Assembly (NCBI GenBank): GCA_050949705.1
Contig: JBMNGG010000016.1
Coordinates: 1-64,000, forward strand
Length of the DNA: 64,000 nucleotides
Reading direction: 5' to 3'
DNA from: JBMNGG01 sp050949705
GTDB lineage: Bacteria; Bacillota; Thermosediminibacteria; Thermosediminibacterales; Tepidanaerobacteraceae
The notes under the pieces are model-generated. The model was not told the DNA's origin, made no database searches, and saw only the letters and a list, made by a program, of their open reading frames with translations. The position numbers and the translations under genes are program-made. Positions 1 to 7,857 of this stretch are shown piece after piece (positions within the stretch are counted from its first letter, which is position 1; each line of letters opens with the position of its first letter).

Positions 1-548
1 CTGAAGTAAGGCGGGGGCCTTATGAGAGAGCCCTTGAGAATATAAAAAAAGCTTTTTTAGATGATTTTATAGAATTAAGGTTAGGTTCAGGGTTAAAACC
101 TATAGAACCTCATGAAGCTGATATAGCAGTAATTGCCGGCATGGGTGGAGAAACAATTCTGGATATTTTAGCTGAATCAAAAAAGACAGCATATTCCTTA
201 GAAAGAATTATCTTACAACCTATGACCAATCAGGCAGATTTAAGAAAATATCTTTTAACTGCTGGATATACAATATTCGATGAAGATGTAGCTATAGAAA
301 ATAACAAGTTTTATGAGGTGTTGGTTGCGGGAAAATCAAAGGTAAAGTCTTTTGATGATATCGATATTAATATTGGTCCTGTTCTTAGATATAAAAGAAC
401 TTTGGAAATCCAGAAATACTTAGAATATAGAATGAGAGTATTAACAGATATAGTTGAGGGCTTAAAAGAAAAGAATACTGAAACCAGCCGTAAGGCTGTA
501 GAAAAGCATGAAAGACTGTTAAAGTTTATAACGGAGGTTTTAAAATGA
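1..548 (+). CDS. trmK: tRNA (adenine(22)-N1)-methyltransferase, C-terminal part (5' end outside window)
   Basis: The reading frame is open from base 3, so the gene starts before the window. The visible part includes the motifs PYERA and AGMGGE followed by a helical C-terminal region, as in the TrmK/YqfN family, which methylates N1 of A22 in bacterial tRNAs using S-adenosylmethionine. AGMGG lies at the family's NPPY-equivalent catalytic or SAM-site region (family knowledge). Translation could also begin at base 141, but that would cut the conserved motif, so this is the tail of a longer gene. The stop overlaps the ATG of the next gene by 4 bases (ATGA). In Firmicutes trmK is commonly followed by a Nif3-family gene, as here. 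Confidence 0.9.
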   Translation, partial: EVRRGPYERALENIKKAFLDDFIELRLGSGLKPIEPHEADIAVIAGMGGETILDILAESKKTAYSLERIILQPMTNQADLRKYLLTAGYTIFDEDVAIENNKFYEVLVAGKSKVKSFDDIDINIGPVLRYKRTLEIQKYLEYRMRVLTDIVEGLKEKNTETSRKAVEKHERLLKFITEVLK

Positions 549-1657
549 TATCATGTCAGACCTTAGTGCAATTCTTGGAAAGATGGGCTCCAAAAAGACT
601 TGCATTAGATTGGGACAATCCTGGTCTTGCTATAGGGGATCTTTCAAAGAATGTATCTAAAATACTTCTTACTCTTACGGTTACTGAAGAAACTGTAGAA
701 TATGCGGTGAAAAATGGTTTTGAAATGATAATATCCCATCATCCTCTTTTCTTCAAACCGTTAAAAGCTTTGAGAAAAGATACACCAATAGGCAAGATAG
801 TATATAAAGCAGTTAGTAATGATATAGTTATTTATTCCGCACATACGAATATGGATATTGCAGACGGTGGTATAAATGATATCCTGGCTAAGATTCTCGA
901 ATTAAAAAATGTTAATGTCTTAAAACAAACTTATGAAGAAAGATTGAAAAAACTAGTAGTTTTTGTTCCAAAAGGTTATGAAGACACAGTAAGAAATGCA
1001 ATTAGTATGGCAGGAGCAGGGCATATCGGAAATTACAGTCACTGTACCTTCATGACTAATGGAATTGGGATCTTTAAACCGCTAGATGGGACAAAACCGT
1101 TTATTGGTGAACAGGGCAAACTTGAAAAGGCCGACGAAATAAGAATAGAGACTATTGTCCCCGAGAACCTCTTAAAAAAAGTAGTAAACGCTATGTTTAA
1201 AGTACATCCCTATGAGGAAGTAGCATTTGACATTTATACTCTTGAAAATCAAGGTAAATCTTTCGGAATAGGTCGTATTGGATATACCAATGAACCAGTT
1301 TCCCTAAAAGACTTTTGCGAGACTGTAAAACAAAAGCTTGGAACACCTTATATTAGGGTAGTGGGAGATTTGTATAAAAACATATCAAAGGTGGCTGTGT
1401 GTGGTGGAGCAGGGAGTGATTTAATAAACACAGCAGCTTTTTTGGGCGCAGATGTCCTTATAACCGGTGATGTAAAGTATCACGAAGCTTTAGATGCTAA
1501 GGCAGCAGGTATTTGTCTTATAGATGCAGGACATTTTCCAACCGAAAATTTATTAATGCCTGTACTTAAGGAATATCTTGACCATGAAATACAACAACTC
1601 AAAAAACAAGTGGAGATTTCCATATATAATGATGAAGACCCCTTTGTAATTATATGA
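545..1657 (+). CDS. Nif3-like dinuclear metal center protein (YqfO/DUF34 family)
   Basis: A 370-residue protein of the Nif3/DUF34 superfamily. The N-terminal half has the metal-binding motif ISHHPLFF (about residue 64) and SAHTNMD (about residue 99). The C-terminal half has GDVKYHEALDA and DAGHFPTE, which supply the remaining metal ligands. Between the halves, about residues 130-235, lies the extra PII/CutA-like domain (VFVPKGYEDTVRNAI, HPYEEVAFDIY) typical of the long YqfO type. Some databases call it GTP cyclohydrolase I type 2, but the true substrate is unsettled. It overlaps trmK by 4 bases, indicating translational coupling. Length and motifs are complete. Confidence 0.9.
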   Translation: MISCQTLVQFLERWAPKRLALDWDNPGLAIGDLSKNVSKILLTLTVTEETVEYAVKNGFEMIISHHPLFFKPLKALRKDTPIGKIVYKAVSNDIVIYSAHTNMDIADGGINDILAKILELKNVNVLKQTYEERLKKLVVFVPKGYEDTVRNAISMAGAGHIGNYSHCTFMTNGIGIFKPLDGTKPFIGEQGKLEKADEIRIETIVPENLLKKVVNAMFKVHPYEEVAFDIYTLENQGKSFGIGRIGYTNEPVSLKDFCETVKQKLGTPYIRVVGDLYKNISKVAVCGGAGSDLINTAAFLGADVLITGDVKYHEALDAKAAGICLIDAGHFPTENLLMPVLKEYLDHEIQQLKKQVEISIYNDEDPFVII

Positions 1658-1714
1658 GAATAGGTTTAAACCTGTTCTCGTTTTTTTATAAACAAAAATG
1701 AGGAGGGTAAGAGG

Positions 1715-2422
1715 ATGCTAAAAGAAGAACTATTAGGGCTTTCGAAACTTCAGAAAATGGAGTTTCAGTTTGAAGAGTTGGAGCAAGCTTTGAAGGATCA
1801 TGTTGAAGATAAAAACATATCAAAACTACAAAAAGAAATAAACAAAATAGAAACAGCACTAGAAAATAAAAATAAGCGAATTAAACTTTTGAAAAAAGAA
1901 CTAAGACGTATGGAATTGAAACTTCAAGAACTATATGAAACAGTTAAAAACATGGAAGAAAGAATTTATAGTGGTGAAGTGACTACAGTAAAAGAACTTG
2001 AACTGCTAAAAAGAAAACAGGAAGATGCACGTAATAAGATAGATGAATTGGAAGAGAAGGCAATAATAGCAATGGATGAGATGGAGAATTTAAATTCCAT
2101 CATTCCTAAGGAAAACAAAATGGCAGCAGAGAAGAAAAAGGAATACGATGAAAAGCGATTGAAAAGTCGTCAGGAAATTGATAAAATAAATAATGAATTA
2201 TCTATGATTGTAGAACAAAAAAACCAATTAGAGAAATGTATTTCTCCCGAGCTTTTGAAAAAATACTACAAAATTAAACGATTTAAACGCGACCCTGTTG
2301 CAGAAGTTTCAGATGGAAAATGCAAGGGATGCATGATGGAGGCATCAGTTATGATAGCCTTGGATGTAAAGCGTTATGAACATTTGATTTACTGCGAAAA
2401 TTGCGGGAGAATACTTGTATAA
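1715..2422 (+). CDS. Coiled-coil C4 zinc-ribbon protein (CdsZ/DUF164 type)
   Basis: A 235-residue protein made almost wholly of Lys/Glu-rich coiled coil (about residues 10-190), ending in a C4 zinc ribbon (GKCKGCMM near residue 203 and YCENCGRIL at the end). This is the architecture of the COG1579/DUF164 family, widespread in bacteria and often next to Nif3-like and RNase HI genes, as here. No enzymatic motif is seen, and the function is poorly established; a nucleic-acid or scaffold role is inference. The ribosome binding site AGGAGG lies before the ATG. The gap to the Nif3-like gene is 57 bases. Confidence 0.82.
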   Translation: MLKEELLGLSKLQKMEFQFEELEQALKDHVEDKNISKLQKEINKIETALENKNKRIKLLKKELRRMELKLQELYETVKNMEERIYSGEVTTVKELELLKRKQEDARNKIDELEEKAIIAMDEMENLNSIIPKENKMAAEKKKEYDEKRLKSRQEIDKINNELSMIVEQKNQLEKCISPELLKKYYKIKRFKRDPVAEVSDGKCKGCMMEASVMIALDVKRYEHLIYCENCGRILV

Positions 2423-2442
2423 TAACTAAGACGGGAGGCAAC

Positions 2443-2868
2443 ATGAGTAAAGTTATAGCGTATGTCGACGGCGCTTCTCGGGGAAATCCCGGAAATGCCG
2501 GAATAGGAATTGTTTTCATCAATGAACAAAACAATGTAGTAAAAGAAATCAGCGATTACATAGGGCAGACTACAAACAATATAGCGGAATATACTGCAAT
2601 GGTTACAGCTTTAAAAGAAGCTCTAGAAATGAATTTTGAAGAAATAGAAGTCATATCCGATAGTGAACTTATAGTTAAACAAATCAATGGAGAGTATCAG
2701 GTAAAAAATAAAGGTCTCAAGCCTCTCTATAAAGAAGCATGTCAGCTTCTAAAAGAGTTTAAAAAATACACTGTTAGACATGTCAAGCGAGAGCGTAACA
2801 AAGAAGCTGACAAGTTAGCTAATCGTGGAATAGACGAAGCTCTAGATCAAGAATCACTAGATTTATAA
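2443..2868 (+). CDS. Ribonuclease HI family protein
   Basis: A 141-residue RNase H-fold protein that would cleave RNA in RNA:DNA hybrids. The catalytic acidic residues are visible: the Asp in YVDGASRGNPG near the start, the Glu in NIAEYTA, the Asp in VISDSELIV and the final Asp in NKEADKLANRG. It lacks the basic protrusion of E. coli RNase HI and belongs to the short RnhA-like group common in Firmicutes. A longer frame exists from a TTG at 2401, but GGGAGG spaced for the ATG at 2443 and the conserved N-terminus fix the start there. The next sequence downstream is the IS30 element. Confidence 0.9.
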   Translation: MSKVIAYVDGASRGNPGNAGIGIVFINEQNNVVKEISDYIGQTTNNIAEYTAMVTALKEALEMNFEEIEVISDSELIVKQINGEYQVKNKGLKPLYKEACQLLKEFKKYTVRHVKRERNKEADKLANRGIDEALDQESLDL

Positions 2869-2879
2869 AAGTACTCTAT

Positions 2880-2895
2880 CAGAAAAAACAGAAAA
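2880..2895. repeat. Left copy of 16-bp direct repeat flanking IS30 element
   Basis: The 16 bases here (cagaaaaaacagaaaa) recur exactly at 4098-4113 on the other side of the IS30-family element. The best reading is a target-site duplication. Confidence 0.75.
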
Positions 2896-4097
2896 GGTAA
2901 GTTGTAAAATTAATTGACCAAACATAAGAAAATAGAGTGACTCACATCGGAACCTCTGATAATGTTTTAAGTGCCAAACCAAAAACATTGGAGGGACCGA
3001 AATGAGTCAACTTAATAATACCACAAAGAAAAGGCACTTTAAACACCTAAATGAGAGGGAACGCTATCAAATTGAAATATTAATAAAGGATGGCAAGAAA
3101 CCAAAAGAGATAGCCTCAATAATGGGAAGGCATAGGCGTACCATTGAGCGGGAAATCGTTCGTGGAACCATAAGATTGATGAACAGCGACCTAACCTATT
3201 CCGTAACATATTGTGCCGATGTGGGGCAACGAAAATATGAACAGGCGTCATCAAATAAGGGAGCAGGGCTAAAGATCGGGCACGATCATAAATTAGCTAA
3301 TTACATAGAAAAAAGAATAATCGAGGATAAGTATTCGCCAGACGCTGTAATAGGAGAAATAAGGGCAAAGGGATTAAAATTTGAAACTACAATTTGCACC
3401 AAAACGTTATACAACTACATTGACAAAGGAGTATTTGCTAGTATAAGCAACAAAGATTTACCGATAAAGCGTAATAAGAAAAAGAGGAAATACCAAAAAG
3501 TCCGAATAGCTAAGAAAAATCTAAGAGGAACCAGTATTGAAGAACGACCATCCCATATAGAAAAGCGAGAAGAATACGGGCACTGGGAAATGGATTGTAT
3601 TGTAGGCAAACGAGGCCAAAGTGGTGCGACTTTGTTGGTACTAACAGAGCGAAGTACCAGGCAAGAAATAATTCGCAAAATGCCTGATAAGACCCAGGCT
3701 TCAGTAAAGAAAGAGCTAGATAAACTAGAACGCAAGTATGGCAAGAACTTTTCAAAGCGTTTCAAAACGATCACAGTAGATAATGGCCCTGAATTTTTAA
3801 ACAGTGCAGAGTTAGAATCTTCTGCCCTTGATCCTAAAAACAAAAGATTTAGGTTGTATTATGCTCATCCTTATAGTTCATGGGAACGTGGCTCAAATGA
3901 AAACGCTAATAGGCTTATTCGTCGCTTTATTCCCAAAGGCACAGACATAGGTAAACTTACACATAGAGAAATACAAAGGATAGAGCATTGGATGAATAAT
4001 TACCCTAGAAGAATATTTGGTTATAGAACTGCAAACGAAATGGCTGCTTAAAACAGGGTTCTGTAAGAATATGTGAGGCAATTAAACTTGCAATCTA
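2896..4097 (+). mobile_element. IS30-family insertion sequence
   Basis: About 1.2 kb containing one IS30-type transposase. The ends are imperfect inverted repeats: the left end near 2898-2919 matches the reverse complement of 4077-4097 at about 15 of 21 positions. The element is bounded by a 16-bp direct repeat. The outer one or two bases cannot be fixed exactly, because the left end has two extra G residues. It lies between rnhA and the rnpB promoter, whose -35 box starts 12 bases after the right-hand repeat. Confidence 0.85.
3002..4051 (+). CDS. IS30-family transposase
   Basis: A 349-residue DDE transposase. The N-terminus has the IS30 helix-turn-helix (LNERERYQIEILIKDGKK, IASIMGRHRRTIEREI). 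The C-terminal integrase core has the DDE triad: GHWEMDCIVG (first Asp), TITVDNGPEF (second Asp) and SSWERGSNENANRLIRR (Glu), with the typical IS30 ending NYPRRIFGYRTANE. Length is normal for the family and no disruption is seen, so it may be active. GGAGGG precedes the ATG. It occupies nearly the whole element. Confidence 0.96.
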   Translation: MSQLNNTTKKRHFKHLNERERYQIEILIKDGKKPKEIASIMGRHRRTIEREIVRGTIRLMNSDLTYSVTYCADVGQRKYEQASSNKGAGLKIGHDHKLANYIEKRIIEDKYSPDAVIGEIRAKGLKFETTICTKTLYNYIDKGVFASISNKDLPIKRNKKKRKYQKVRIAKKNLRGTSIEERPSHIEKREEYGHWEMDCIVGKRGQSGATLLVLTERSTRQEIIRKMPDKTQASVKKELDKLERKYGKNFSKRFKTITVDNGPEFLNSAELESSALDPKNKRFRLYYAHPYSSWERGSNENANRLIRRFIPKGTDIGKLTHREIQRIEHWMNNYPRRIFGYRTANEMAA

Positions 4098-4113
4098 CAG
4101 AAAAAACAGAAAA
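4098..4113. repeat. Right copy of 16-bp direct repeat flanking IS30 element
   Basis: Exact copy of 2880-2895. It lies 11 bases before the -35 box of the rnpB promoter, so the insertion spared that promoter. Confidence 0.75.
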
Positions 4114-4124
4114 TATATCAAAAC

Positions 4125-4153
4125 TTGACTTGGATAATCTATGTTGCTATAAT
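4125..4153 (+). promoter_or_regulatory. Sigma-A promoter for rnpB
   Basis: TTGACT (4125-4130), a 17-base spacer and TATAAT (4148-4153). The expected start is near 4160, about 20 bases before the conserved 5' stem of RNase P RNA. Confidence 0.8.
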
Positions 4154-4180
4154 TATAGTCCACTACAAAAGACATATAAT

Positions 4181-4529
4181 GAGTAAGCCAGATGGTCGCG
4201 GGCATTTTGTCCGAGGAAAGTCCGAGCTCCATAGGGCAGGGTGCTGGGTAATACCCAGTGAGGGTGACCTCAAGGATAGTGCAACAGAAAGATACCGCCT
4301 CGTTTCATACATGAATGTTTAACGAGGTAAGGATGGAAAGGTGAGGTAAGAGCTCACCAGCGAGATGGCGACTTCTCGGCTATGTAAACCCCACCTGGAG
4401 CAAGACCAAATAGAGAAGCATATACGGCGGCCCGTCGTGCTTCCGGGTATGGTTGCTAGAGGTGTCAGGCAACTGGCATCCCAGATAGATGACCGTCAAA
4501 TACAGAACTCGGCTTATAGACTTACTCAT
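4181..4529 (+). ncRNA. rnpB: RNase P RNA
   Basis: This is the catalytic RNA that matures tRNA 5' ends. The universal core is visible: GAGGAAAGTCC with its neighbours near 4213 (P4/CR-I region) and the distal AGATAGATGACCG plus ACAGAACTCGGCTTA near 4484-4516 (CR-V/P4 strand). The ends pair as helix P1: gagtaag (4181-4187) with cttactc (4521-4527). One ATG-initiated frame through it is non-coding. The A-type versus B-type class was not resolved by eye. It has its own promoter upstream and a hairpin terminator downstream. Confidence 0.95.
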
Positions 4530-4537
4530 AAAGTTTT

Positions 4538-4570
4538 AAACCTCAAGGCGCAACGGCCTTGAGGTTTTTA
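4538..4570 (+). terminator. Rho-independent terminator of rnpB
   Basis: A perfect 12-bp stem (4538-4549 with 4556-4567) with a 6-base loop and a short T tract. Confidence 0.85.
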
Positions 4571-4601
4571 AAAAACTATTAAAGGAATAAAGGAGATAGT
4601 C

Positions 4602-5255
4602 ATGGCCAATCTTAATATTCTTACTGAGGAAGAAAAGATAGAACTTATTGAAGGTATTAAAAGCGGGTTCAGGGATACAGAATTTATTGGGAGATTTTTA
4701 GATACATTCATGCTGCAAATCAATTTAAAAGCAAATCCACCTGCAAAAGTTTTAGCAAATATATTAGAGAATGAATTCTTTGATACATTTTCTGCGATAT
4801 CAAACAGTAAAGAGCTTTTTAACACCTTTAAAAATAGAGAATTTCAGAAGAATTTTAATTCTGCTTGGGAATCAGAAATGCAAAAAAATAAACTAAGAGG
4901 CCATACCATTTCGAATATTATATCTGTTTGTGTTGAAACCTATCTTAAAAACGGTATATTTTTTACTGATGGAGAAGGATCAAATGATTTAATGAGAGTA
5001 AGTGACGGTTCCAGGTGGGAAATAAAAGGTGGTCGATCCAAATCCTTCAGTCTTACTATTAACCAATCTCATGTAGGTTTAGATTCCACATATTTTGTAG
5101 TTTATAATGGTTATCCTGAGCTTAACTTAATTCATGGTATATATATATTAAAAGGAGATGAGAGAATTTTCACTCCGAGACGGAGAGGATTAAATATGCG
5201 CAGCTTTATCAAGGAATTTTTTGATACACATGTGGAACAAATATATCCATATTAG
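4602..5255 (+). CDS. Unknown protein with a PD-(D/E)xK nuclease-like motif
   Basis: A 217-residue soluble protein that I do not recognise. The N-terminal half is helical. The C-terminal half is beta-rich and contains SDGSRWEIKGG (residues 134-144), followed by alternating hydrophobic strands (YFVVYNG, IHGIYILKG). An E-x-K pair (Glu140, Lys142) on a strand after acidic residues (Asp123, Asp129, Asp135) is what a PD-(D/E)xK nuclease core would show, but this is inference from a short motif. GGAG precedes the ATG. It follows the rnpB terminator and faces the convergent desulfhydrase gene, so it is probably monocistronic. No methyltransferase is nearby, so a restriction system is not supported. 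Confidence 0.7.
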   Translation: MANLNILTEEEKIELIEGIKSGFRDTEFIGRFLDTFMLQINLKANPPAKVLANILENEFFDTFSAISNSKELFNTFKNREFQKNFNSAWESEMQKNKLRGHTISNIISVCVETYLKNGIFFTDGEGSNDLMRVSDGSRWEIKGGRSKSFSLTINQSHVGLDSTYFVVYNGYPELNLIHGIYILKGDERIFTPRRRGLNMRSFIKEFFDTHVEQIYPY

Positions 5256-5263
5256 TCTTATTT

Positions 5264-6250
5264 TCAGTAATTCACCAACATATCATAAAGAGCAGGAGTG
5301 CCACCGGTGTGTATAAAGACAACATTAGCTCCTTTTTTGAAGTATCCTTTTTTGGCTAAATCTATAAGCCCAGCCATGGCTTTTCCTGAATATACAGGGT
5401 CTAGAATGATTCCCTCGGTTTCTGCCACAAGTTTGATTGCTTCAATTCCCAAATGGCTTGGCTTACCATAGCCAGCTTCACCTATGTAATCATCAAAGAC
5501 TATTATATCTTCTGGTGACAACTTTATATCAGTTTTTAATAATGTTGCACAATCATTGGCAATTCTGGCAATGTCCTGTTTGAAAACGGCCTTTTCCGCA
5601 TCTACACTTATTCCAACAATAGTACAATCTTTTTTCGCTATAAGATTACCTACTTCAATTCCAGCAGAAGTACCACCTGACCCAATGGCACTAACTATAT
5701 AATCGATTTTCAAGTTTTCCTTATCAGCCTGCATGAAAAGCTCCAGGGTTCCGTCAGCATAGCCACAAGCACCAAGACCAACTGAACCACCTATCGGTAT
5801 ATAGTAAGGTTTTTTACCTTTAGCTCTTAATTCATCCATTAAACCCTCTACATAGATATCTATTTCTTTATAGCTAGGAACATCAACAAACCGAATATCT
5901 GCATTCATCAGCTTTTCTAAAAGAATGTTTCCCTGGAAAACAGATGGTTCCTTGCCCTTTAGCACCAAAATTATATCTAATCCCAGCTTTCGACATGCTC
6001 CACAGGTCATGCGGCTGTGGTTTGACTGAACACCACCAGTGGTAATAACCACATCGGCACCTTTATTTATAGCATCAGCCAATAAAAACTCTAGCTTGCG
6101 ACCCTTGTTACCGCCTATAGTAAGACCGGTATTATCATCCCTCTTAAAATAGATATTTACATTACCAAGCTTTTCCGAAAGGTTTCGAGCAAACTCTAGA
6201 TTAGTAGGTAATTGACACAGTTTAACTCTTGGCAGCTTAAGCTCAAACAT
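5264..6250 (-). CDS. D-cysteine desulfhydrase / ACC deaminase-family PLP enzyme
   Basis: A 328-residue PLP-dependent enzyme of the fold type II ACC deaminase/DcyD group. The PLP lysine is Lys49 in GLTIGGNKGRKLEF. QSNHSRMTCGACRKLGL supplies the phosphate and substrate loop, and SAIGSGGTSAG is the glycine-rich phosphate-binding loop. D-cysteine desulfhydrase, which gives pyruvate, sulfide and ammonia, is the likelier activity in an anaerobe; ACC deaminase or another D-amino acid activity cannot be excluded from sequence. It reads leftward with a GGGGG ribosome site, divergent from the BTAD-type regulator, which may or may not control it. Confidence 0.85.
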   Translation of the reverse strand: MFELKLPRVKLCQLPTNLEFARNLSEKLGNVNIYFKRDDNTGLTIGGNKGRKLEFLLADAINKGADVVITTGGVQSNHSRMTCGACRKLGLDIILVLKGKEPSVFQGNILLEKLMNADIRFVDVPSYKEIDIYVEGLMDELRAKGKKPYYIPIGGSVGLGACGYADGTLELFMQADKENLKIDYIVSAIGSGGTSAGIEVGNLIAKKDCTIVGISVDAEKAVFKQDIARIANDCATLLKTDIKLSPEDIIVFDDYIGEAGYGKPSHLGIEAIKLVAETEGIILDPVYSGKAMAGLIDLAKKGYFKKGANVVFIHTGGTPALYDMLVNY

Positions 6251-6338
6251 AGAAACATCCCCCTTTTATTAATTCTATTTTTCATATTAACACACTTTTC
6301 AAACTTTGTATATTCAGATATAAAAAAGAAATGTACAC

Positions 6339-6367
6339 TAGACAGGAATTATCATTGTTGCTATAAT
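6339..6367 (+). promoter_or_regulatory. Sigma-A promoter for the BTAD regulator
   Basis: TAGACA (6339-6344), a 17-base spacer and TATAAT (6362-6367), about 50 bases before the start codon, in the divergent gap shared with the desulfhydrase. Confidence 0.65.
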
Positions 6368-6418
6368 ATAAGTGAAAATTCATGCTTTTGGTAAGTATTA
6401 AACACTTGGAGGAGAAAA

Positions 6419-7635
6419 ATGGTTATCGAAGTTTTTACATTAGGGGATTTTGATATAACAGTGAATAAAAACTCGGTGTTAAATAAAAGCATGAGGGCGA
6501 ATAAAAATTTAGAATTATTAAAATACTTTATTACATTTAGAAATAGAAAACTAGTTCCCGAATCCATAGTCGAAGATATTTGGAAAGAAGATGAATGTGT
6601 AAATCCCCATAATGCTCTCAGAACACAGATATTTCGTCTGAGAAAGAACATAAAAAAATGGGCCTGCAAAAGGACTCAACAAATAATAACGGTTTTAATC
6701 TGGTGTTCGAAAATGGCTTCTATATTTTTGAAACAGGGAAAAACTGTATTATTGATATGGATATATTTGAGAAAAAGGTTAAAGAAGCAGACGCACTAAG
6801 AGATGTTGACAGCAAACAAGCCATACAGAAATATCGTGAAGCAATTGACCTTTATAGAGGGAAATACTTAGCGGAAAACCCCTATAGTGAGTGGAGCTAT
6901 ACTATTAGAAACAGATATCATAGATTGTATATTCAGACGGTATTAAATCTTATGGGACTTTTAAAATCTAAAAAACTTTACTTGGACATAGTTGAAATAT
7001 ATGAAAAGGCAGTAATAACCGCTCCCTTTGAAGAGAGTATACATATATATTACTTGGAAGCTTTAATTGAACTAAAACAATTCAAGAATGCCCTTAGCCA
7101 CTATAATTATTTCACAGGAAAAATATATCGAGAGTTTGCAGTAAGTCCTTCTCCGGCTTTACAAAAGATATATAGAATGATTACTAGCGAACAAGAGGGA
7201 AGAAGAGTTGCAGATGTTTTGTTTTTAGGACAGGATCTATCAGAATACGATAACATGGAAGGTGCCCTTTACTGCGAGTCAGATTATTTCAGAACAATAT
7301 ATAATCTCGAGAGGAGAAAAAGTCTACGTTCTGGTAATACAGATTTCTTAGGTCTTATTTCAATTATAAAAAATCAACCAGATATATCGAAATTTGAAAG
7401 TGAACAAGCTATCGACAACTTAATAGATGTACTTCTCAATTCACTTAGAAAAGGTGACGTTTTTTGTAAGTGGAATCAGTATCAAATGTTGGTCTTACTT
7501 ACAGATGTTATTGAAGCAAATCTACAGTTAATTGAAAAAAGAATACAAAAGAGATTTAGAGATTTGGAGCCTCCGACGAAATTTAAAATTAAAATAGATT
7601 TTCAACCTGTAACTGCTATAGACCCCTTCTTTTAA
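6419..7635 (+). pseudogene. BTAD/SARP-like transcriptional regulator, split by a -1 frameshift
   Basis: The first frame (6419-6799) encodes a winged helix-turn-helix (FTLGDFDITVN through NALRTQIFRLRKNIKK). The second frame continues from 6658 with GLQKDSTNNNG, then a bacterial transcriptional activator (BTAD) tetratricopeptide-like domain (KYREAIDLYRGKYLAENPY, ALIELKQFKNALSHYNYF) and a C-terminal extension of unknown role, ending at 7635. Joined at the A7 run 6652-6658, they make one normal protein of about 400 residues. The heptamer is phased A_AAA_AAA in the first frame, so -1 slippage would restore the reading. A homopolymer sequencing error or a true mutation are simpler explanations. Its target is unknown. 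Confidence 0.75.
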
Positions 7636-7652
7636 ATTAAAAAAGACCACTA

Positions 7653-7682
7653 AAATCCGGTAATTAACCGGATTTTTTTTTG
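7653..7682 (+). terminator. Rho-independent terminator after the BTAD regulator
   Basis: Stem aatccggt (7654-7661) with accggatt (7667-7674), 5-base loop, then a run of T. Confidence 0.85.
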
Positions 7683-7857
7683 TTGTTTTCTAAATGATAC
7701 TGAAATGAAACTCAAATGAAACTGTTATATTTATTAAATAAAACAATCTTGTTGCTTATGTTAATTTAAAAGTAGGCCATCATTTCAATTGAAAACTGGT
7801 CCACCCTAAAATATAATACCCCTATACATATTGTAGGGGGTATGGAGGTTGATAAGA

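Noticed and set aside
4125..4562. Two ATG frames of about 65 codons over rnpB
   Set aside because: They overlap the RNase P RNA core and lack ribosome sites.
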